Part shown: piece after piece, positions 45,266-55,247 of the stretch
Layout: the number at the start of each line of letters is the position of its first letter
Numbering within the stretch: the first letter of the stretch is position 1
DNA from: Stachybotrys elegans
Taxonomy: Eukaryota; Ascomycota; Sordariomycetes; Hypocreales; Stachybotryaceae
Direction of reading: 5' to 3'
DNA: 64,000 bases
NCBI GenBank assembly: GCA_020746835.1
Contig: JAGPNK010000013.1
Span: forward strand, 1,240,001-1,304,000
Made by a program: the position numbers and the translations under genes
The notes under the pieces: generated by a model
Database searches by the model: none
What the model was told of the DNA's origin: nothing
What the model saw: only the letters and a program-made list of their open reading frames with translations

Positions 45266-48200
45266 ATGCTCAGGAAATCACTCGTTTTACTTCTGGGCCT
45301 CTCTGGGTCGAGTGCCGTGGCAGGGAACTTGGAGTGTCGGGCACAACCCCCACAGCCCTCAAGCAGCGAGACGCCTTCTGCCGCTTCTACAACCTCCGCC
45401 TCCGTCTCTGCGCAGCTTCTTGATGCCATTGTCAATGATGGTGTCATTGCTTCAACCCCGAGCACCTTCCCAGTCGTCACGACGACCACCGCCACCACCG
45501 CTGCAAGCATCTCGACGACGTCGGCCAACGTAGCCGTGACAGTTGCAGCAGACGGGTCTGGCCAGTACTCCAACGTCAACTCGGCAATCTCCTACGCCCA
45601 GGCCAACAATATCCCGACCGTCACCATCAAGGCCGGCACATACACCGAGACCATCTCTATCCAGGCAACTGCGGCAGTCACGATTGTTGGAGAGACTGGA
45701 TCGACCGGCGAAGACTACTCGGGCAATCTTGTTACTCTGAGCAATGGTGGCGGCAATGCTCCTGTTGTCGAATTTTTTACCAGCGCCTCCAAGGGGGTGA
45801 CGTGGCAAAGCGTCAACTTTATCAACTCGAACCCTTCCTCTTCCGCCGGAGTCATCTTCCTTCGCGGCTCTAGAAACGCCTTCTACTCGTGCCAGATCAC
45901 AGCTGCGGGCGAGGTTGCCTTCACAGGCAGTTATGCTACCGGAATCATCGCCAGCTCGTACATCGAGGCATTCTCGAAGGTCATCTATGGCTACGCGAGC
46001 TTGTACATATACGACTCAACCATCACGGCGACCAACAACAACGCCCTGCTGGTGTACAACCAGGGCGGAGCTGATGGTACCGGCAAGCTCTTCAACTCCA
46101 CCATCGTCTTCGATGCGTGCCAAGTGTCGAGAAAGTCGGGAGCCACCAACAAGAATGTCTTTATCGCAGCTGCCAATGGCGATGGCTCCGTCGTGGTTCT
46201 CAAGGACACATCCATCGCCGACTTGATCGCGGCGACCGGCGTGTACGTCGACGCCAAGACGCAGGGCCCCAGCAACTCTTACATCGAGTTTGACACTACG
46301 GGGCCTGGATGCTACGAAAAGAACGCTGCAGCTCGAGCACCTTATGTATCTTTGGTCACGGACTCGGCCAAGCTTGCCCCCTACGACATCTCAAGCTTCT
46401 TCACCACCGCCCATTCTTCTGTCGCTGTCGCCGATGTTGCTTGGATTGACGATTCTGTCTTGTCGTCAATCGAGGAGGAAAAATTGGGATCGAGCACCTC
46501 GACTACCTCACTGCCATCCACTCTCCCAGAATCCAGCGTTGTCTCAAGCGTCAGCACTGCAGACACGACCACCACTTCGACTGAAGACGTGACATCGACC
46601 ACGGCTGCTGCAACTACGACTACCGCTGCTGCGTGCTACCCCTCGTCTGTGCCGTCTACTGCGCTGATCGTTGGTCCTTCTGGTTCATGCGCGACCTACA
46701 ACAGCATCGCTGACGCTGTGGCCGTGCTCCCCAATGATGCTACCTCGCAGTACATTTACATTCTGGCTGGCACCTACAACGAGAAGATTAAAATCGAGCG
46801 TGTCGGCATCACCATTGTTCGTGGCGAGTCTGATGACACAATGTCCTCTTCGTCCAACAAGGTCACCATTGAGAATTCGTCAGGTGTTCTGTCCAGCGCA
46901 GGCGGTTCCTCAGGGACCGCTACGTTCTCGGCCACCAAGTACGAAGCCAAGCTTGTCTCTTTCTACAACATCAATTTTGTGAACAGCTACCCCGCGGCCG
47001 CAAACACTGTGGCGATTGCTGCCTACTCCAAGGGTACCAAGGTGGCCTTCTATGGCTGCAATGTCAAATCTTCTCAGGGTACTCTATACCTGGACTATGG
47101 CAACTTCTTCTTCAGCGGTGGTCGTATCGAAGGAACAACCGACTTTGTCTGGGGTATTGGCGCGGGATACTTTTACAACTCGGTGATTGTGTCGACCAGC
47201 TCTTCTACTGGCCAGACCATCGCTGCACAGCGCTACCAGGGCCAATACGGCGGCTCGAGACTCGTCTTTGACGGTTGTGCTGTTGTGCCTTCGAGCAACG
47301 CTGTTCCCCAGCAAGGAGACTACCTCGGACGCGACTACAGTGCCAATGCCCAGGTTGCCTTCATCAACTCATACCTCGATGCACACATTGCCCCGGCCGG
47401 CTGGCTGATCGGCAACGCTGCTTCTTTCACTGGCACCTTTGCCGAGGCGAACAACACGGGACCAGGCTACACCCCAGCTCGTCGCCCCTCCGCCGTCACG
47501 ATACTCACCGACACATCCATGTACTCGGCAAAGAATGTCCTGGGGGATGACAGTTGGCTGGACTCTGCTGCTATCGCCCCGCTGCAGGTCTGGTCTGACT
47601 CCGTCTACAGCGCGTCGACAACCACCTCGGCCACCCAGTCTGCGACAGCGACCGCCACTTCTGCCTCCAACGTCTTTACGGTTGCTCCGACTCCCGCCGC
47701 CGGAGAGTATGGCAGCGTCTCGTCTGCCGTCGCCGCGCTTCCAGCCGACGGGAAGGAATGCACCATCTTTATCAAGGCCGGTTCCTATGAGGAGCAAGTC
47801 AGCATAACTCGAGCTGGCAAGGTTACCCTGCGCGGCGAGACGGATTTCGCAAACGACTTTACGCAAAACAAGGTCCTCATCAAATTTAGCCGAGGCGTTT
47901 CGACTAGTCTGGGACAGAATGAGCAGACCCCAGTCATGAACTGGAAGAATACTGCCGGGGATGGCCTGGATCTGTACAACCTCAACTTCACCAACACCTA
48001 CCCGCAGACATCGAACACCGCGGCGCTTGCTGCTGATTTCTTCGGCACAAAGATGGCCGCCTACGGATGCGCCTTCTCCGGGTTCCAGGACACGCTTCTG
48101 GTGAACCAGGGTGTCCAGGTCTTCAGCAACTGCTATGTGGATGGCAGCGTCGACTTCATTTGGGGTTACAGCAAAGCCTACTTTCATCAGTGCTACATCG

Positions 48201-51200
48201 CCTCCAACACGGCTGGCGCGTACATCACTGCCCAAAACAGACCCAATCCGTCTTGGGCAGGCGGGTTCGTCTTTGATAGATCCGTCATCACATACACACC
48301 AAGCCTGACGACATATGGCACTACATACCTGGGCCGACCTTGGTCGCAGTATGCCATCACGGTGTACATGAACTCTTTCTTGGACAAACATATTGCGCCT
48401 GAAGGTTGGGCGGTGTGGCAAACGAGCAACCCTCAGACATCCAATGTCCTCTTTGGAGAATACAAAAACATTGGTCCCGGCAACTGGACGAATAGCCGAG
48501 CCTCTTTTGCTTCTCAGCTCACCGATGCTCAAGCCTCGCAATACTCCCTAGCCTCTTTCATCGGGGACGCGACCTGGTTGAACAACACCGCTTACGACCT
48601 GGTGCCGAGTTACAGCTTGACACAATCAGCCAACCCGTCAGACTCCAACCCCGCGCCAATCCTGTCCCACCCTACCAGTGGTACGGAGCCTCCCGAGGGA
48701 GCGGTTCTGGTAGCAGCGGATGGAAGCATTTCGGGCGCGCACACAAGCCTGACTGCAGCCCTCGCCAGCTTGCCCAAGGACGCGAGCGCTCAGATTGTCT
48801 TCATGTATCCCGGAACGTACAACGAGCAAGTGCCAACCGTGAACCGCCCTGGCCCAATCATGATCATCGGATACACCAGTGATGCACCTGGCAAGAGTTA
48901 CAAGACCAACCAAGTTACCATTACGCAGTCTCGAGGCCTCTCAGTGAGCCCTCTACCTGCTGGGCACAGCAACGCCGAGACCGCGACCATTGCTACTGCT
49001 AGTAGCCGAATCTCGTGGTACAACATCAACTTGGTCAACTCGGACAACTTGGACGGTGCCAAGCCGAGCTACGTCACGCTTGCGGCCAGCATTTACGGCG
49101 ATAAGATTGCCTTTTACGGTTGCTCGTTTATAGGATGGCAAGACACGCTCCTTACCGGTGCCACAGCCGGAAGCCAGTACTACGAGAGCTGCTATATTGA
49201 CGGCGCCATTGATTTCATCTGGGGCTACTCGAAGGCGTACTTCAAGGGCTGCACCATCGCGGCAAAGAGAGCCAAGTCGGCCATCACTGCCCACAGCCGT
49301 GCAAGCTTGTCGGCAATTGGCGGCTACATCTTTGACCAGTGTCTCTTCACCGAGGCCGAGACAGCCACTGTTGATCTTACTGGTCAGGTCTACCTGGGAC
49401 GCCCATACTCTAAGTATGCCCTTGTGGTTATCAAGAACAGCTTCCTGTCCGATATCATCCAGCCTGCGGGTTGGAAGACTTGGTCTGCCACTGACCCCCG
49501 TACCGACTTCATTACCTTCGCCGAGTATAACAACTCCGGTCCCGGTAATTGGGAGAACAACGCTGCTGCTCGCCAGGCTTTCCAGAATGCTACACTTTTG
49601 ACCAGCGATTCTTACCCCCTCGCCTCGGTCATGCCCAGCACCGACTGGATTGATATGACGCACTGGGATCAGATTGAAACTCCTCAGCCCCCTCCGCCGC
49701 CGCCTCCGGCCCCCTACGATGGAACCAAGCCACCCGCTGGCGCCTTTATCGTATCCAAGAACCCAATTGATGGCCTGACAACATACGACACCATTCAGGC
49801 TGCCTTGAATGCACTTCCCGTGTCGAGCAAGGCTCTTGGCATGATCTTTATCTACCCTGGTGTGTACGATGAGCAATTGATCATCAGCAAGTCTGGTACT
49901 ACCATGCTTCTCGGCTACAGCGCTTCGCCAGATGATTACTCTCAAAACCAGGTCACCATCAACTTCAACAAGGGTATCGACACTCAAGCGGATGCATCCA
50001 ACTCCGACTCTGCGACAGTCTATGCCATTGGTAACTATCTGCAAGCCGTCAACATCAATTTTGCCAATACCTTCGGAACCACCCTCAAGTACGTCTTTTT
50101 TTCTCTGTCTTACCATCTTCTCTCGCTAACATTTTCCAGCTATGCCTCCGTTGGCTTTGCTGTGAGAAGCAGCAAGTATGCTTCTCTGTACGGCTGCCAG
50201 GTGTACGGCAACCAGGACAGCCTGCTCATTAATGGATACTTCTTTGCATCCAACTCTTACATCGAGGGGAATATTGACATGATCTGGGGTTCTGGCGCTG
50301 GTTACTTCCTCAACAGCACCATCTCTCCCAACCGCGACGGAATCGCCATTACGGCTAGCAAGCGTTCCACCAACACCACGGCTGCTGGCTTTGTATTTGA
50401 TCAGTGTACCATCACGCCTGCCAAGGGTGCCAGCTACAACTCAGTCTCGCTTGGTCGACCTTGGAATGCCAACGCCCGCGTTGCCTACATTGACAGCTAT
50501 CTTGATTCCTGCATCGAGCCCAGTGGATGGGATCAATGGACCAAGTCGGATCCGCGTACTCAGGGCGTCATGTTTGGAGAGTTTGCAAACGATGGCCCGG
50601 GTGCTGGCTCGGCTTATCGTGCACCCTTCGCGACACAGCTTACCGCCGATACTGCCGCCCAATTCCAGCTTGCCAACTTCTTCAGCCTCACCAGTTGGAT
50701 CAATATGACGCTGGTTCCCGCGACACCCTTCAATGCTGGAGCAGTGGTGATTCCGACAACCACGACCACTCCGGTCTCGACAATCACCACTTACTTCACC
50801 CAGGTCACGACGCTCAAGCAGACTGAGATAACCACTTTCCAGGCGCCCGACACCACGTCCACAATCAAGACCACTTTCACAATTGACGCTGCGACGACCT
50901 TTACCCCTCCGCCAACCACTCGTACCACTGTAATCAAGTCAACAACGACTTCAGTCGCCACGGTGGAAGAGCCCGATGCCACCACTACTGTCAAGGCCCG
51001 AGTGACTGTTGACATTGGCACAACCATCACTCCAGACGCCGTGACCGAGACGTCAACTGAAGAGCTGACATCAACCATCACAAGTGTTGTCACCAAGGAA
51101 GCTGATACCACCACTATCAAGTCTACAGTATTCACGACAAGCTGGCACACAGTAGCCCCCAAGGCCACGACAGCGACCGAGGTTGTGCGCTCGACCGAGT

Positions 51201-52051
51201 CCTTCACAGTGACCAGCACACCGAAGCCAGTGACTCTGAAGTTGGCCACAACAATTACGGTTGGTGACGATAAGGCCACAACTGTCACGGCGAAAGCCCT
51301 CACCACGACATCGACTGTCTTTGTCACATCCACCAAGGTGGTGAAGAAGACTACTACACTCGCGTGTCTCCCAACAAAGGGACCATCTCGCAGATCTCTG
51401 GATGAACTGTATCTCGAGGAGCGGGCCATTGGTGACGTAACGGTTACCGTCACGGTCCTGTCGACTTTGAGTACTTTTATCAAGACTTCCACCCTCACAC
51501 TCCCTGGAAGCACTGCAACTACTGAGCTCATCTCGACAAAGACAATTGGCAAGCCCACTACTCTGAAGCCCGAGACGGTATTTGAGACAGCCTTGTCTGT
51601 CCAGACACGCTATTCCACCCTGACTCATTCCGGAAGCACACTGACAACGACTGCTACTGAGGTGGTGTCTTCTGGGAAAACAGAGGTACTCAAGCCGTCT
51701 ACCGTCCAGGTGGTGGTTACGAGCGTCAAGACTACGGTTGCCAAGTCGACTGTGCAGCCTCCGGATGTGACAGAGACTGTCATCACCACCAAGACCGTGA
51801 AATCCACCACGACTCTCCCACAGGTCAAACAGACTGTTACGCACCTCGAGGGCGTGGAAGTTACCAAGCTTGTTGTTCTCCCCGTCTCGACCTCGACGAC
51901 ATGGAATACGGTTCGATCAACGCTGAAACCAAGCGCGACAGTGTTGATCCGCAGCACCGTTACAAAGACCAAGACATCCAAGATCTCGGCTATGGTGACA
52001 AGCTGGGTCACAAAGACAAGCAAGGGCGCCAAAGCATGCACGGCATCCTGA
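45266..52051 (+). CDS. Giant secreted protein with five tandem pectin methylesterase (CE8) domains and Thr-rich tail
   Basis: Exons 45266-50088 and 50140-52051 give 2244 residues; the 51-nt intron has GTACGT, CTAAC and CAG and no stop. The ATG at 45266 gives the signal peptide MLRKSLVLLLGLSGSSAVAG. CE8 beta-helix units lie at about residues 88-400, 455-785, 801-1122, 1142-1472 and 1486-1808, each closing with a Trp motif (VAWIDD, DSWLDS, ATWLNN, TDWIDM, TSWINM). CE8 uses two Asp, a Gln and an Arg/Trp pair. D1 has none of the motifs. D2 has SQGTL, TTDFVWG and LGRDY. D3 has FQDTL, VDFIWG and LGRPW. D4 has WQDTL, IDFIWG and LGRPY. D5 has NQDSL, IDMIWG and LGRPW. Linkers are Ser/Thr- or Pro-rich. 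The last 437 residues are Thr/Val-rich, like a glycosylated wall stalk, with no GPI signal seen. Expected role: pectin demethylation outside the cell. Confidence 0.92.
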   Translation: MLRKSLVLLLGLSGSSAVAGNLECRAQPPQPSSSETPSAASTTSASVSAQLLDAIVNDGVIASTPSTFPVVTTTTATTAASISTTSANVAVTVAADGSGQYSNVNSAISYAQANNIPTVTIKAGTYTETISIQATAAVTIVGETGSTGEDYSGNLVTLSNGGGNAPVVEFFTSASKGVTWQSVNFINSNPSSSAGVIFLRGSRNAFYSCQITAAGEVAFTGSYATGIIASSYIEAFSKVIYGYASLYIYDSTITATNNNALLVYNQGGADGTGKLFNSTIVFDACQVSRKSGATNKNVFIAAANGDGSVVVLKDTSIADLIAATGVYVDAKTQGPSNSYIEFDTTGPGCYEKNAAARAPYVSLVTDSAKLAPYDISSFFTTAHSSVAVADVAWIDDSVLSSIEEEKLGSSTSTTSLPSTLPESSVVSSVSTADTTTTSTEDVTSTTAAATTTTAAACYPSSVPSTALIVGPSGSCATYNSIADAVAVLPNDATSQYIYILAGTYNEKIKIERVGITIVRGESDDTMSSSSNKVTIENSSGVLSSAGGSSGTATFSATKYEAKLVSFYNINFVNSYPAAANTVAIAAYSKGTKVAFYGCNVKSSQGTLYLDYGNFFFSGGRIEGTTDFVWGIGAGYFYNSVIVSTSSSTGQTIAAQRYQGQYGGSRLVFDGCAVVPSSNAVPQQGDYLGRDYSANAQVAFINSYLDAHIAPAGWLIGNAASFTGTFAEANNTGPGYTPARRPSAVTILTDTSMYSAKNVLGDDSWLDSAAIAPLQVWSDSVYSASTTTSATQSATATATSASNVFTVAPTPAAGEYGSVSSAVAALPADGKECTIFIKAGSYEEQVSITRAGKVTLRGETDFANDFTQNKVLIKFSRGVSTSLGQNEQTPVMNWKNTAGDGLDLYNLNFTNTYPQTSNTAALAADFFGTKMAAYGCAFSGFQDTLLVNQGVQVFSNCYVDGSVDFIWGYSKAYFHQCYIASNTAGAYITAQNRPNPSWAGGFVFDRSVITYTPSLTTYGTTYLGRPWSQYAITVYMNSFLDKHIAPEGWAVWQTSNPQTSNVLFGEYKNIGPGNWTNSRASFASQLTDAQASQYSLASFIGDATWLNNTAYDLVPSYSLTQSANPSDSNPAPILSHPTSGTEPPEGAVLVAADGSISGAHTSLTAALASLPKDASAQIVFMYPGTYNEQVPTVNRPGPIMIIGYTSDAPGKSYKTNQVTITQSRGLSVSPLPAGHSNAETATIATASSRISWYNINLVNSDNLDGAKPSYVTLAASIYGDKIAFYGCSFIGWQDTLLTGATAGSQYYESCYIDGAIDFIWGYSKAYFKGCTIAAKRAKSAITAHSRASLSAIGGYIFDQCLFTEAETATVDLTGQVYLGRPYSKYALVVIKNSFLSDIIQPAGWKTWSATDPRTDFITFAEYNNSGPGNWENNAAARQAFQNATLLTSDSYPLASVMPSTDWIDMTHWDQIETPQPPPPPPPAPYDGTKPPAGAFIVSKNPIDGLTTYDTIQAALNALPVSSKALGMIFIYPGVYDEQLIISKSGTTMLLGYSASPDDYSQNQVTINFNKGIDTQADASNSDSATVYAIGNYLQAVNINFANTFGTTLKYVFFSLSYHLLSLTFSSYASVGFAVRSSKYASLYGCQVYGNQDSLLINGYFFASNSYIEGNIDMIWGSGAGYFLNSTISPNRDGIAITASKRSTNTTAAGFVFDQCTITPAKGASYNSVSLGRPWNANARVAYIDSYLDSCIEPSGWDQWTKSDPRTQGVMFGEFANDGPGAGSAYRAPFATQLTADTAAQFQLANFFSLTSWINMTLVPATPFNAGAVVIPTTTTTPVSTITTYFTQVTTLKQTEITTFQAPDTTSTIKTTFTIDAATTFTPPPTTRTTVIKSTTTSVATVEEPDATTTVKARVTVDIGTTITPDAVTETSTEELTSTITSVVTKEADTTTIKSTVFTTSWHTVAPKATTATEVVRSTESFTVTSTPKPVTLKLATTITVGDDKATTVTAKALTTTSTVFVTSTKVVKKTTTLACLPTKGPSRRSLDELYLEERAIGDVTVTVTVLSTLSTFIKTSTLTLPGSTATTELISTKTIGKPTTLKPETVFETALSVQTRYSTLTHSGSTLTTTATEVVSSGKTEVLKPSTVQVVVTSVKTTVAKSTVQPPDVTETVITTKTVKSTTTLPQVKQTVTHLEGVEVTKLVVLPVSTSTTWNTVRSTLKPSATVLIRSTVTKTKTSKISAMVTSWVTKTSKGAKACTAS

Positions 52052-52733
52052 GCGCAGGATGCGGAGCGGTGAATTGAAGCATAGCTTTGTTCTTTGTACT
52101 GAGTAGGAACCTGTTTCTACTAACCCTTTTAATACTAATACAATCTGATTCCAAAGCAACACTTTGCTCTTGGTGATGACATTGCCAGGGTCTATTTCCC
52201 CTCTTTACAAGGTCAAGGTGCTGTCAATTCCCTGCCACTGCCTTGCACAAAAGTTCCTCCTAGCCTTGCTCTATTGTGATGCGATACCCTGCGGTACTTT
52301 CCGATAAGCAATATATTGTGGTTACCAACTAGGCAAAGTCGTATCAACAAGACAAAAGCCTACCGGTTCTGGATCCGTTGCTGGCCTAGCCGCCCCCTTT
52401 TACCACGATTACAAAAGCCACCATTCATGCGGAGTAAAATAACCCCCGCTTGGATGACGATTCAGGGAAGCAAAGCCAGGCACAACCCGTTTGCCTAGTC
52501 ATCTTACAGGAGCTGCCAAGCCCCGAAGATAGCGGTTGCATGCGCTAAGTCTGCAGCCAACGTGTCGAGCATGTGGCTATTGAAATTGCTGGTTGCCAAG
52601 GCCGAGGTCGCCGCATCGTCCATAAATAAGGCTGCAGCTGCAGCACGTTGCGCAAGCCCGACACACCGACCAAAGATTCTAGTCAGAGAGGACAATAATT
52701 AGTCAATTAGTCTGGCTGTCTTGACGTCTGGCG
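52052..52733. other. Intergenic
   Basis: 682 bases between two same-strand genes. TTAATACTAATAC-type A/T-rich sequence at 52128-52141 probably belongs to the CE8 3' end. No clear TATA element before the amine oxidase. Confidence 0.5.
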
Positions 52734-55061
52734 ATGCTCTCTTACTATCTGTCGGCCGCTCTTGGCCTGGCCACCGTCGTCTCCGCAGCCGGAGCCCGGA
52801 CCTCCACTCGTGAGCGGATTGAGAGGCAGCTTGAAGGCACCTGCGGTATCTTTGAGCCAGCTCCCACGGTCCGAGCTCCGCGCAAGAATGTCTGGGCGCA
52901 GATGTCTGCCGAGGATAACGTCGCTGTTTGGAATCTGCTCCATGATCCAGAGACAGGACTGAACCTGACGGACCCTGCTGAGGCGACTCTGACGGACAAT
53001 TACGTCTTCTGGATCGACACTCTGCCCGTCAACAAGACGGACGTCCTGCCCTATCTGAAGAGCTGCAGCCATCCTCCGCCGCCAAAGTATGCCCGAGCTG
53101 TCATTTTCGCCGGCGGCAAAGATGACCCCGACTCTCAGGAGTACATGATCGGACCACTGCCCGTGGGACCCGAGACACGCGTTGAGAAGCTTGACTACAT
53201 TTTCAACGGCGGAGATGGCGGCCGCGTTCCATACAATGCTCGTTACTTCGATGGCAAGAGGTCCGCCGCTACTGATCCCCTCCTCGCCTCTATCATGGCC
53301 AACATCTCCGACATAACCGAGGACCTCATTGGCGGATCATACTTTGGTTCTGACAACGAAAACACCACCCTCTGGGTATCCAGCCCTACGCCAGTGTCGT
53401 ACGATGGAACCCAGGCTTTCCGAAACATCATGTTCCGCTACCCCGGACCGGCGACCTATCTAACGCCACTCGACTTTTTCGTGCTGTTGAACTGCACTGG
53501 CACAGACCCAAGCCACTACCGGCTCCGCGGCTTCGTGACGGCCAGTAGATTGTTCACATCAGTTGCGGAGCTGCGAGAGGCATACGAAGCCGGAGAGCTA
53601 TCCAACGAAATCAAGCAGACACGGAATACCGACTGGGCCATGCTCGACTATAAGCCTGAGCTGGGCCAGCGCGATCTGGAAAGCAAGCTGGCACCGCAGA
53701 GCCTAGAGATTGGCGGCAAACGCTACCGCGTCGATGAGAAGGAGCGCTATGTCGAGTACATGGGCTGGAGCTTCTACGTCGCCTACACCCGCACGCTTGG
53801 CGTCACGTACCACGACATCAAGTACAAGGGCGAACGTATCTTGTACGAGCTCTCGCTCCAGGAGGCCGCTGCCCAGTATGCAGGCTTCCAGCCCAAGGCA
53901 GCCAACACTGTCTACCATGATACCTACTACGGCCTAGGCACGTACATGGGTACTCTTGTCGAAGGCTTCGACTGTCCCTTTGGCAGTACCATCTGGAATC
54001 TGACATACCACGAAGGCAACAGGTCCATTACCAACGCTGACTCCTTCTGCATCTACGAGTCTGATTCGGGATACCCCATGTCGAGGCACCGCTATGAAGA
54101 CAGCACCGACTATGGCTTCAGCCACCTGGGAACAATCAAGGGCACAGCTCTGACGACCCGTACCATTGCTACGATCGGCAACTACGATTACATGTTTGAC
54201 TACATTTTCCATGTCGATGGCTCGATTGAGATTGTCGTGCGCGCTTCGGGCTACCTCCAGTCTTCCTTCTTCTACCCTGATCAGGGTCGTTTTGGCCCCC
54301 GCATCCAGCAGGGCACGCAGGGCTCTCTGCATGACCACATCCTTACCTACAAGGCCGACTTCGACATTATTGATACCGCAAACAGCCTTGAGGTCAGTGA
54401 ACTCGTGCTGGTCAACCAGTCGCAGCCGTGGTTCCCCGAGCTCGGACTCTTTGAGCAGATGGAGTTGTCGAAATCGACCATGGACAAGGAGCAGCAGTTT
54501 AACTGGATGCCCAACAACCGCGCCATGTACTGCATCGTTAACCCCAATGCTACCAACGCGTGGGGGGAGAAGCGTGGCTACCGCATTGTTCCTGGCAAGA
54601 GCAACATTCACCTGACACTGAATGACTCGCCCTTTTCGCGCAAACAGACGCCTTTCACCAAGACTCACCTGGCGCTCACACGCCAGCGAGACACTGAGCC
54701 ATTTGCAAACAGCTGGGCCAATGTAAACCTTCCCTGGAAGCCCCAGCAGGACTTCCTCAAGTTCTTTGATGGCGATGATGTCGTGGAGGAAGATGTGGTG
54801 CTGTGGTTTAACCTCGGAATGCACCACTTTACCCGCGCCGAGGACGTCCCCGTCACTTTGTACACCGAGGCTGTAAGCAGCATCGTTTTTGCGCCGCAGT
54901 CGTTCAACGACAGGGCCCAGGATGGAGACATCCTCAACAGGAGATGGATTACCTACAACTCCGAGACGGATGCTTTGGAGTACGATGATTATGGTGTCGA
55001 GCTTGGGCAATGCACGGTTAAGCTGACCGAGCCAGTGCTGGGCATCAACAGGAATGGATAG
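52734..55061 (+). CDS. Secreted copper amine oxidase 2, full length
   Basis: 775 residues, intronless. A signal peptide (MLSYYLSAALGLATVVSA) leads into the small N2/N3-like domains, then the large catalytic domain from about residue 330 (YVEYMGWSFYVAYT). TPQ-forming Tyr is in TIGNYDYMFDY. Copper ligands are the HDH of SLHDHILTYKADFDI and the His in LGMHHFTRAEDVP. It converts primary amines to aldehydes with release of H2O2 and NH3. This is the usual length for the family, unlike the shortened paralogue at 27503-29560. Several N-glycosylation sequons (NLT, NKT, NIS, NTT) fit secretion. Confidence 0.95.
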   Translation: MLSYYLSAALGLATVVSAAGARTSTRERIERQLEGTCGIFEPAPTVRAPRKNVWAQMSAEDNVAVWNLLHDPETGLNLTDPAEATLTDNYVFWIDTLPVNKTDVLPYLKSCSHPPPPKYARAVIFAGGKDDPDSQEYMIGPLPVGPETRVEKLDYIFNGGDGGRVPYNARYFDGKRSAATDPLLASIMANISDITEDLIGGSYFGSDNENTTLWVSSPTPVSYDGTQAFRNIMFRYPGPATYLTPLDFFVLLNCTGTDPSHYRLRGFVTASRLFTSVAELREAYEAGELSNEIKQTRNTDWAMLDYKPELGQRDLESKLAPQSLEIGGKRYRVDEKERYVEYMGWSFYVAYTRTLGVTYHDIKYKGERILYELSLQEAAAQYAGFQPKAANTVYHDTYYGLGTYMGTLVEGFDCPFGSTIWNLTYHEGNRSITNADSFCIYESDSGYPMSRHRYEDSTDYGFSHLGTIKGTALTTRTIATIGNYDYMFDYIFHVDGSIEIVVRASGYLQSSFFYPDQGRFGPRIQQGTQGSLHDHILTYKADFDIIDTANSLEVSELVLVNQSQPWFPELGLFEQMELSKSTMDKEQQFNWMPNNRAMYCIVNPNATNAWGEKRGYRIVPGKSNIHLTLNDSPFSRKQTPFTKTHLALTRQRDTEPFANSWANVNLPWKPQQDFLKFFDGDDVVEEDVVLWFNLGMHHFTRAEDVPVTLYTEAVSSIVFAPQSFNDRAQDGDILNRRWITYNSETDALEYDDYGVELGQCTVKLTEPVLGINRNG

Positions 55062-55247
55062 GAGATCCATGGGTATATCATTCTTCAACCAAACCAAGTT
55101 ATTCTGACGTTGTGAACACAACGTATTTACGTAAATAATCATCACTCAGACAAACGATTCATCCTTGATGGAGCCCTGTGACATATCTCATTATTGAAGA
55201 GCTAACAGGGCCATCGCCCAAGGCTATTGTTGCATGTCGTTTGCTAT

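Noticed and set aside
47369..50116. Two long minus-strand frames (about 390 codons each)
   Set aside because: Both are antisense to the CE8 domains, caused by biased codon use; no family features.
50791..51558. 255-codon minus-strand frame rich in Val
   Set aside because: Complement of the Thr-rich tail of the CE8 protein.
53934..55145. 403-codon minus-strand frame
   Set aside because: Antisense shadow of copper amine oxidase 2.
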